Assembly: GCF_001152565.1 (NCBI RefSeq)
Contig: NZ_CQAZ01000032.1
Coordinates: forward strand, 1 to 39,898
Reading direction: 5' to 3'
DNA: 39,898 bases
Origin: Yersinia pekkanenii
Lineage (GTDB): Bacteria; Pseudomonadota; Gammaproteobacteria; Enterobacterales; Enterobacteriaceae
Shown: piece by piece, positions 33,068 through 39,898 of the stretch
How the letters are laid out: each line of letters begins with the position of its first letter
Numbering within the stretch: the first letter of the stretch is position 1
Position numbers and translations under genes: made by a program
Notes under the pieces: model-generated
Databases searched by the model: none
What the model was told of the DNA's origin: nothing
What the model saw: the letters and a program-made list of their open reading frames with translations, nothing else

Positions 33068-34321
33068 ATGGCAACGCAAAATACTTTGCCAACACCGGAA
33101 TATAGCCGCAATATGCGGCTGATTGGTCATAGCGATCAGGGCGGTAAACCCGATGGTGTGCAGGTGATGGTACATCGTGGCTACGCCTATGTCGGCCATA
33201 TGGTGTCGCAAGGCGTATCAATTATTGATGTGCGGGATGCGAAAAATCCGCGTTCTGCCGGTTTTATTGCCGCCCCCGCGAATACCTGGAATGTGCATTT
33301 ACAAGTCCATGATGACCTGCTGCTGGTGATTAATGCCCGCGACCTGTTTGCTGACGCCAGTTTTGCCGAAGAGAAAGTCTATTACACCCGCTCGGTGGCA
33401 CAAACGGTCAGTACCCGTCAGGAAGGCCGCAGTTGGAGCGCAGGGCTTCGTATTTTTGATATTTCGACGCCAGATAAACCCCGCGAGATAAGCTTCCTGT
33501 CGCTCGATGGCATCGGTATCCACCGCATCTGGTATGTCGGGGGGCGTTGGGCCTATGTTTCTGCGTTGCTGGATGGCTACAGTGATTATATCTTCCTGAC
33601 CATTGATCTGGCTGACCCGCAAAAACCACAGGTTACAGGACGTTATGCTTTACCCGGTATGCATACCGCAGCCGGTGAACAAGCAAGCTGGCCTGAAGGC
33701 AAACGCTATGCTCTGCATCATGCCATCATCAGTGGTGATACCGCTTATGGCAGTTGGCGTGATGGCGGCCTGACCTTGTTGGATGTCAGTAACCGGTATG
33801 AGCCAAAACTGATCAGCCATCGCAACTGGAGCCCACCCTTTGGTGGAGGTACCCATACCGCGTTACCTCTGCCGGATCGCGATTTGTTGATTGTGCTGGA
33901 TGAGGCGGTGCTGGATAACCAGGAGGATGGCGAGAAACATATTTGGGTGTTCGATATCCGCGAACCGACGGATCCGATCAGTATCTCGACATTTCCGGTA
34001 CCGGATGAACGGGATTATGTGAAAAAAGGTGCTCATTTTGGCCCGCATAATCTGCATGAAAACCGGCCCGGTAGTTTTATCAGTTCATCACTGATTTTTG
34101 CCACCTACCAGAATGCCGGGATCCGTGCTTATGACATCAGTAACCCGTATCAACCGAAGGAGACCGGCGCTTTAGTTCCGGCCGCCCCGGAGAAAATGAT
34201 GGATAAACGCCCAGGTCGCCCACAAGTGATTCAGTCATGTGATGTGTTTGTCGATGCGCAGGGCATTATTTACAGCACCGATTATAACGGTGGTTTGTCT
34301 ATCATCGAGTATTTAGGCTAA
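33068..34321 (+). CDS. LVIVD-repeat beta-propeller protein
   Basis: This 417-aa protein has no signal peptide and is probably cytoplasmic. It has at least six repeats of an LVIVD-like blade motif: GVSIIDVRDAKNP (49-61), GLRIFDISTPDKP (126-138), FLTIDLADPQKP (176-187), GLTLLDVSNRYEP (234-246), IWVFDIREPTDP (292-303) and GIRAYDISNPYQP (351-363). A seventh closes at the C-terminus (GGLSIIEYLG). His residues are clustered at or near blade starts (H77, H81, H152, H217, H218, H263, H323, H327, H330). Such a set could line a central channel and bind a metal, as in other propeller enzymes, but no function is established. It shares a unit with the binding protein (24-nt gap, GGAG ribosome binding site), so it may act on the imported compound. 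Confidence 0.82.
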   Translation: MATQNTLPTPEYSRNMRLIGHSDQGGKPDGVQVMVHRGYAYVGHMVSQGVSIIDVRDAKNPRSAGFIAAPANTWNVHLQVHDDLLLVINARDLFADASFAEEKVYYTRSVAQTVSTRQEGRSWSAGLRIFDISTPDKPREISFLSLDGIGIHRIWYVGGRWAYVSALLDGYSDYIFLTIDLADPQKPQVTGRYALPGMHTAAGEQASWPEGKRYALHHAIISGDTAYGSWRDGGLTLLDVSNRYEPKLISHRNWSPPFGGGTHTALPLPDRDLLIVLDEAVLDNQEDGEKHIWVFDIREPTDPISISTFPVPDERDYVKKGAHFGPHNLHENRPGSFISSSLIFATYQNAGIRAYDISNPYQPKETGALVPAAPEKMMDKRPGRPQVIQSCDVFVDAQGIIYSTDYNGGLSIIEYLG

Positions 34322-34362
34322 TTATCCTTTCGTCGTTGAAGCCGCAGGTGTGTCTATTAATG

Positions 34363-34386
34363 GCAGGTCGATTTAAGTCGATCTGC
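34363..34386 (+). terminator. Hairpin after the LVIVD gene
   Basis: GCAGGTCGA (34363-34371) pairs with TCGATCTGC (34378-34386) with one G-U pair and a 6-nt loop. AAAAAAAATTTT follows about 10 nt later, so it is a possible but not classical terminator. Confidence 0.5.
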
Positions 34387-34446
34387 TGTTGGCAAAAAAA
34401 ATTTTCCAGCCCCCCTCTCTTTCTTATCACAATAGTCTACTGTAAT

Positions 34447-34487
34447 GGGCTAAGCCACTGTCGTAGTGCCGGGTGAGCAGCCCTTTT
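34447..34487 (+). other. Structured element upstream of the MFS gene
   Basis: GGGCT (34447-34451) pairs with AGCCC (34479-34483), which is followed by TTTT. An inner CACT/AGTG hairpin lies inside. It could be an attenuator in the MFS gene leader or the end of a short RNA. Nothing further can be shown from the sequence. Confidence 0.3.
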
Positions 34488-34546
34488 CTGCTTAAAATCC
34501 GCACAAAAACAATTCATTACCTGATAATTAACAATAAGAAAATACC

Positions 34547-35737
34547 ATGAAAGGATTTCCATCGCGTGTCACCAATCTACTGATTGCTTCGTTGGTATTG
34601 ACCATTGGGCGGGCAGTGACATTACCCTTTATCACCATCTATCTGGCCGAGCATTTTCAGTTGGCCCCCGATAAGGTCGGGCTGGTGTTAGGGGCCAGTT
34701 TGACACTGGGTATTTTCACCAGTTTGTACGGCGGCTATCTGGTGGATAAATTCAATAAAAAGCAGTTGATTCTGTGGGCAATAAGCTTGTTTTCTGCCAC
34801 GTTTTTTACTTTGCCATGGATTGAACATCCCGCTTGGATCATCCTAATTTTGGCGCTGCTGCATTCGGCATACTCAGTTTACGCTATCGCTATCAAAGCC
34901 TGTTTTGCTGACTGGTTGCCCGTCCATGAACGTATCAAAGCGTTTTCGGCCAACTACACACTGGTCAATGTCGGTTGGGCGGTTGGCCCGGCGGTGGGGG
35001 TACTGGTGGTGGGTTTTGGCCCGCAACTGCCTTTTATCATTTCAGGTGTACTGGCACTGTTGGTTGCCATCGTGTTGAAATTCAGGATAAGCAGTGCTGA
35101 TATGTCCGTCGCAGAACGTGCTCCGACCGAGTCTGTGCCTGATTTCCGCCAAACATTTCGTATTTTGCGCCATGATAAGCGATTGATTTACTTCACTCTC
35201 GGCAGCATGCTCAGTGCCATTGTGTTTGGTCAATTCTCCGGCTATTTATCCCAATATCTGATTACCGTTGCCGATGCTAAATTTGCCTATCAGGTGATCG
35301 GGGCGGTGATGACCGTCAATGCAGTCATTGTGATCACCCTGCAATACCTATTAAGCCGCCGGATGAATCAGCAGAACTTAATGCGCTGGCTGATGATGGG
35401 TACGCTATTCTTTATTATTGGGCTGCTCGGGTTTATGGCGGCCCAAGATTCAATTCCGTTATGGATGCTGGCAATGGCGATTTTTTCATTGGGCGAAATT
35501 ATTGTTATCCCAGTCGAATACATGTTTATCGATTTTATTGCTCCGGCGAATCTCAAAGGCAGTTACTATGGGGTACAGAATCTCGGTCAATTAGGGGGGG
35601 CGCTCAACCCGGTGCTGTGCGGTTTCTTGTTAGCCTATGCCGCCCCGCAGATGATGTTCTCTATGCTGATCATCGCCGCTATTTTAGGGTTGGCATTTTT
35701 CTATCGCGGATATCGGTTAGCTAAGTGTGATCACTAG
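34547..35737 (+). CDS. MFS transporter, YdeE-like
   Basis: This 396-aa inner-membrane transporter has about 12 hydrophobic segments. It resembles E. coli YdeE (395 aa) in the opening IASLVLTIGRAVTLPFITIYL, the loop GGYLVDKFNKKQ, FSANYTLVNVGWAVGPAVGVL and the C-terminal half EYMFIDFIAPANLKGSYYGVQNLG. E. coli YdeE exports dipeptides and arabinose when overproduced; the substrate here is not known. The family assignment is firm, the subfamily moderately so. It lies 225 nt after the LVIVD gene, with hairpins between them, so it is probably its own unit. The ribosome binding site is weak (AATAAG). Confidence 0.85.
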   Translation: MKGFPSRVTNLLIASLVLTIGRAVTLPFITIYLAEHFQLAPDKVGLVLGASLTLGIFTSLYGGYLVDKFNKKQLILWAISLFSATFFTLPWIEHPAWIILILALLHSAYSVYAIAIKACFADWLPVHERIKAFSANYTLVNVGWAVGPAVGVLVVGFGPQLPFIISGVLALLVAIVLKFRISSADMSVAERAPTESVPDFRQTFRILRHDKRLIYFTLGSMLSAIVFGQFSGYLSQYLITVADAKFAYQVIGAVMTVNAVIVITLQYLLSRRMNQQNLMRWLMMGTLFFIIGLLGFMAAQDSIPLWMLAMAIFSLGEIIVIPVEYMFIDFIAPANLKGSYYGVQNLGQLGGALNPVLCGFLLAYAAPQMMFSMLIIAAILGLAFFYRGYRLAKCDH

Positions 35738-35793
35738 CACAGTGCTAAAGTTAATTGTATGATGAATGCACTCTGTTACTCAGGACCTTTTCT

Positions 35794-36201
35794 ATGCGCA
35801 ATGTGATGTCACCTTGCTGGCAGTATCTGCGAGCTTTCGCCATTATTTATCTCTGCCTATGGGCCGGTAAAGCGTTGTCTTTGCTGCTACCTATGTCCAT
35901 CCCCGGTAGCATCATCGGTATGCTGATTCTGTTTGCCCTACTCGCTTCGCAGATCTTGCCCTCAAGCTGGGTAAAACCCAGTTGCCAGTTGTTGACCCGC
36001 TATATGGCGCTGTTGTTTGTGCCAATAGGTGTGGGTGTGATGCAGTATTACGATCAGCTCACTAAGCAACTGGGTCCCATCGTGGTTTCCTGCTTTGTCA
36101 GTACTGTGATTGTGATGGTCGTGGTGGGTTATAGCTCACAGTATATGCACCGTGAACGTAAGGTTATCGGTTCTCCGACCCATACTGAGGAGGACGAATG
36201 A
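35794..36201 (+). CDS. yohJ: LrgA/CidA-family membrane protein YohJ
   Basis: This small inner-membrane protein of the CidA/LrgA holin-like family has 135 aa and four hydrophobic segments. The start at ATG 35794 ([15 protein letters not shown]) has AGGA 8 nt upstream and best matches E. coli YohJ (132 aa). An upstream extension to 35755 is open but unlikely. [16 protein letters not shown] and [13 protein letters not shown] are conserved landmarks. It overlaps yohK by 4 nt. YohJK are reported to act in holin-like permeability or small-molecule export; the exact role is not settled. Confidence 0.93.
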   Translation: MRNVMSPCWQYLRAFAIIYLCLWAGKALSLLLPMSIPGSIIGMLILFALLASQILPSSWVKPSCQLLTRYMALLFVPIGVGVMQYYDQLTKQLGPIVVSCFVSTVIVMVVVGYSSQYMHRERKVIGSPTHTEEDE

Positions 36202-36893
36202 TCAGCAACTTGTGGTGGTCATTGCCGCTGACCTTAATGGTATTTTTCGGTGCCCGCCGCCTGGCCCGTTGGCTTAAAATGCCACTGCTTAACCCATTAT
36301 TGATATCAATGGTTGTTATCATTCCCTTGCTGCTGGTCACGCATATGCCCTATGCCAACTACTTTGCTGGTAGCAAAATACTGAATGATTTACTGCAACC
36401 TGCGGTGGTGGCTCTGGCTCTCCCGCTGTATGAACAGTTGCATCAAATTCGTGCCCGTTGGAAATCCATCATTACTATCTGTTTTATCGGCAGTATTACC
36501 GCCATGGTCAGTGGCACCGCCGTTGCATTGTGGATGGGCGCGACGCCAGAAATTGCGGCCTCGATATTACCTAAATCTGTAACAACCCCGATTGCCATGG
36601 CCGTGGCTGAATCTATTCATGGTTTACCCGCCATCAGCGCAGTATGCGTTATTTTCGTCGGCATTCTGGGGGCCGTATTTGGTCATAGTCTACTGAATTT
36701 ATTGAAGATAACCACCAAAGCGTCACGCGGCTTGGCCATGGGCACAGCTTCTCACGCATTGGGTACCGCCCGTTGCGCGGAGATGGATTATCAGGAAGGT
36801 GCATTCAGCTCATTGGCGCTGGTGATTTGTGGGATTATCACTTCACTGCTGGCCCCATTCCTGTTCCCAGTGCTGCTGCATTTGTTTGGCTAG
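36198..36893 (+). CDS. yohK: LrgB/CidB-family membrane protein YohK
   Basis: This is the inner-membrane partner of YohJ, 231 aa as in E. coli, with about six to eight hydrophobic segments. [20 protein letters not shown] opens it. The family motif [20 protein letters not shown] is present nearly unchanged ([20 protein letters not shown]), and [12 protein letters not shown] follows near residue 184. Translation is coupled to yohJ by a 4-nt overlap. The yohJK-cdd order is conserved with E. coli. A truncated ERIC element follows its stop. Confidence 0.95.
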   Translation: MISNLWWSLPLTLMVFFGARRLARWLKMPLLNPLLISMVVIIPLLLVTHMPYANYFAGSKILNDLLQPAVVALALPLYEQLHQIRARWKSIITICFIGSITAMVSGTAVALWMGATPEIAASILPKSVTTPIAMAVAESIHGLPAISAVCVIFVGILGAVFGHSLLNLLKITTKASRGLAMGTASHALGTARCAEMDYQEGAFSSLALVICGIITSLLAPFLFPVLLHLFG

Positions 36894-36897
36894 TATA

Positions 36898-36992
36898 CCG
36901 GTCATCTTTCAAACTGCAGGTGTGTTGGCTGCGTTCAAATCTGCTCCCGACAGATTTGTCATCCGAGTCACTTACGGATGTAAGCTCATCGG
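36898..36992. repeat. Truncated ERIC element
   Basis: The segment GTCATCTTTCAAACTGCAGG, followed by TGTGTTGGCTGCGTTC, matches the left arm of Yersinia/enteric ERIC sequences as I recall them. The core GAGTCACTTAC-GGAT-GTAAGCTC matches the ERIC core. It folds as CTTAC (36971-36975) with GTAAG (36980-36984) inside CCGA (36963-36966) with TCGG (36989-36992). A further perfect hairpin CAAATCTG (36936-36943) / CAGATTTG (36951-36958) sits in the arm. The right arm is missing and the element runs directly into the cdd control region. Confidence 0.8.
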
Positions 36993-37006
36993 AATTAATG
37001 CATAAA

Positions 37007-37101
37007 TTTGAGATAAATCTCTCATTTGAGATTTTAATTGCATGAATTTCATGTAAAACGAGATTCAGATCACAAATATAAGCCGGCAAGCTGCCTAAAA
37101 T
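37007..37101 (+). promoter_or_regulatory. cdd promoter with CRP- and CytR-like sites
   Basis: Two CRP-like sites are visible: TTTGA-N6-TCTCT (37007-37022, centre 37014.5) and CGAGA-N6-TCACA (37059-37074, centre 37066.5), exactly 52 bp apart. A -10 box TAAAAT lies at 37096-37101, so the second site centres near -41.5 and the first near -93.5. Between them the near-repeats ATTGCATG and ATTTCATG (37037-37053) resemble CytR half-sites. This is the CRP-CytR-CRP layout known for E. coli cdd and deoP2. Confidence 0.6.
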
Positions 37102-37130
37102 AGTATCCCGTTACTATTAGAGAGAACCCT

Positions 37131-38024
37131 ATGCAAGCACGTTTTCACGCCCCTTGGACACGGCTTCCTGACGCACTGCAATCCGCACTTGAACCTATCC
37201 TAAGCGCAGCCGATTTTCCTGCCATGCTGACAGCGGAACAAGTGAAAATGGTAAAAAGCAGCAGTGGGTTAGATGACAATGCACTGGCTTTTGCGTTGTT
37301 ACCTCTGGCAGCGGCTTGCGCACTGACGCCTATCTCCCACTTTAATGTGGGTGCCATTGCCCGTGGAGAAAGCGGCAACCTGTATTTCGGGGCCAATATG
37401 GAATTCAGTGGTGCGCCATTGCAACAGACCATCCATGCCGAGCAATGTGCTGTCACTCACGCCTGGTTACGGGGTGAAACCCGTTTAGTGTCGATTACCG
37501 TCAATTACACGCCGTGTGGCCATTGCCGCCAGTTTATGAATGAACTGAACAGCGGAATCGATCTGAATATCCATCTGCCAGGCCGCCCTGCTGCAACACT
37601 GGGGCAATATCTACCCGACTCTTTCGGCCCGAAAGATTTGGCTATCACGACATTACTGATGGACTCGGTCAATCACGGCTATACCCTGACTGAAACCGGT
37701 GATCTCACTCAAGCGGCACTTGATGGCGCGAACCATAGCCATGCGCCATACAGTCTTTCTCATAGCGGTGTTGCGTTAGAAGCTGCCGATGGCACCCTTT
37801 ATACCGGCCGTTATGCCGAAAATGCCGCGTTTAACCCAAGCCTGCCACCACTGCAAGCGGCATTGATTCTAACCCATCTTTCCGGCAGAGATTGCAGCAC
37901 TATCCGCCGTGCCGTGCTGGTTGAAGGGAGTGAGTCGGCACTGACTCAGTGGGATGCCACACAAGCAACACTGGCGGCACTGGGTTGCACTGAGGTAAAA
38001 CGCGTGACCTTTTTAACCCAATAA
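37131..38024 (+). CDS. cdd: Cytidine deaminase
   Basis: Cdd hydrolyses cytidine and deoxycytidine to uridine and deoxyuridine in pyrimidine salvage. It has 297 aa (E. coli 294), the long dimeric form with a degenerate second domain. Zinc ligands and catalytic residues match E. coli numbering: His102 and Glu104 in HAEQC, Cys129 and Cys132 in PCGHC. The substrate-contacting NMEF motif is at 89-92. The C-terminal domain (about 190-297) lacks the zinc motif, as expected. A CRP/CytR-type promoter precedes it, so expression probably responds to carbon state and nucleosides. Confidence 0.97.
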   Translation: MQARFHAPWTRLPDALQSALEPILSAADFPAMLTAEQVKMVKSSSGLDDNALAFALLPLAAACALTPISHFNVGAIARGESGNLYFGANMEFSGAPLQQTIHAEQCAVTHAWLRGETRLVSITVNYTPCGHCRQFMNELNSGIDLNIHLPGRPAATLGQYLPDSFGPKDLAITTLLMDSVNHGYTLTETGDLTQAALDGANHSHAPYSLSHSGVALEAADGTLYTGRYAENAAFNPSLPPLQAALILTHLSGRDCSTIRRAVLVEGSESALTQWDATQATLAALGCTEVKRVTFLTQ

Positions 38025-38035
38025 TACTGACCGTT

Positions 38036-38059
38036 CTGGGGTTACATGGCTAACCCCAG
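38036..38059 (+). terminator. Hairpin after cdd
   Basis: CTGGGGTTA (38036-38044) and TAACCCCAG (38051-38059) form a perfect 9-bp stem with a 6-nt loop, 12 nt past the cdd stop. There is no T-tract, so it may protect the 3' end or aid Rho-dependent termination. Confidence 0.6.
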
Positions 38060-38170
38060 CGATCACACCCACCTCGCACTTTTAACCTGTTATCGACATA
38101 TTTAACTAACAAAAGCTGTACATATTTTTCTTATCTTTTAGGATCAGGGGCAATAATGACTATCTGATAA

Positions 38171-39886
<1,716 letters not shown>

Positions 39887-39898
39887 TACTATCCGGCC

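Noticed and set aside
34321-34353. ERIC end fragment after the LVIVD gene (shares GCAGGTGTGT with 36916-36925)
   Set aside because: Ten identical bases plus loose flanking similarity are too little to call an element.

Overview
The window is a stretch of enterobacterial core chromosome, most likely from a Yersinia. Nearly every protein can be matched from memory to an Escherichia coli counterpart at close to full length. The gene order follows the E. coli sbcB-plaP-yeeZ-his-gnd-galF-yegH-asmA-dcd-udk block, and mrp/metG, yohJK-cdd and maeA are joined to it. An ERIC-type repeat and the direct gnd-galF-galU junction, with no O-antigen genes between, also fit Yersinia. The species cannot be fixed from the sequence alone.

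Layout. 1-3.3 kb: sbcB (start codon just outside the window) converges on plaP, a putrescine importer preceded by a structured leader with a possible 71-codon upstream ORF. 3.4-7.3 kb: a ybdH/hcxA-type dehydrogenase diverges from the ATPase and permease genes of a sugar-type ABC importer that has no binding protein beside it. 7.5-8.3 kb: yeeZ. 8.6-16.1 kb: the complete histidine operon hisLGDCBHAFI, with leader peptide, attenuator, tightly overlapping genes and a final terminator. 16.3-19.8 kb: gnd, galF and galU on the minus strand. 20.3-26.9 kb: yegH (+), then dcuC, asmA, dcd and udk (-). 27.2-30.6 kb: divergent mrp and metG. 30.7-34.3 kb: an accessory-looking stretch with an AT-rich membrane protein of unknown function, a periplasmic sugar-type binding protein and an LVIVD-repeat beta-propeller. 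34.5-39.9 kb: a YdeE-like MFS transporter, yohJK, cdd with a CRP/CytR-type promoter, and maeA.

The genes form ordinary metabolic modules: histidine synthesis, sugar nucleotide and pentose phosphate enzymes, pyrimidine salvage (udk, dcd, cdd), dicarboxylate metabolism (dcuC, maeA) and polyamine uptake. Four points stand out. (1) The ABC ATPase and permease at 4.8-7.3 kb and the orphan binding protein plus LVIVD propeller at 32-34.3 kb may be two halves of one uptake and catabolic system. (2) Two intergenic elements of about 115 bp (7383-7495 and 16163-16278) fold into the same multi-stem hairpin with compensatory base changes, and both end within 11 nt of a minus-strand stop codon. (3) The plaP leader is unusually structured. 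(4) The sites that hold the O-antigen and colanic acid clusters in E. coli are empty here.
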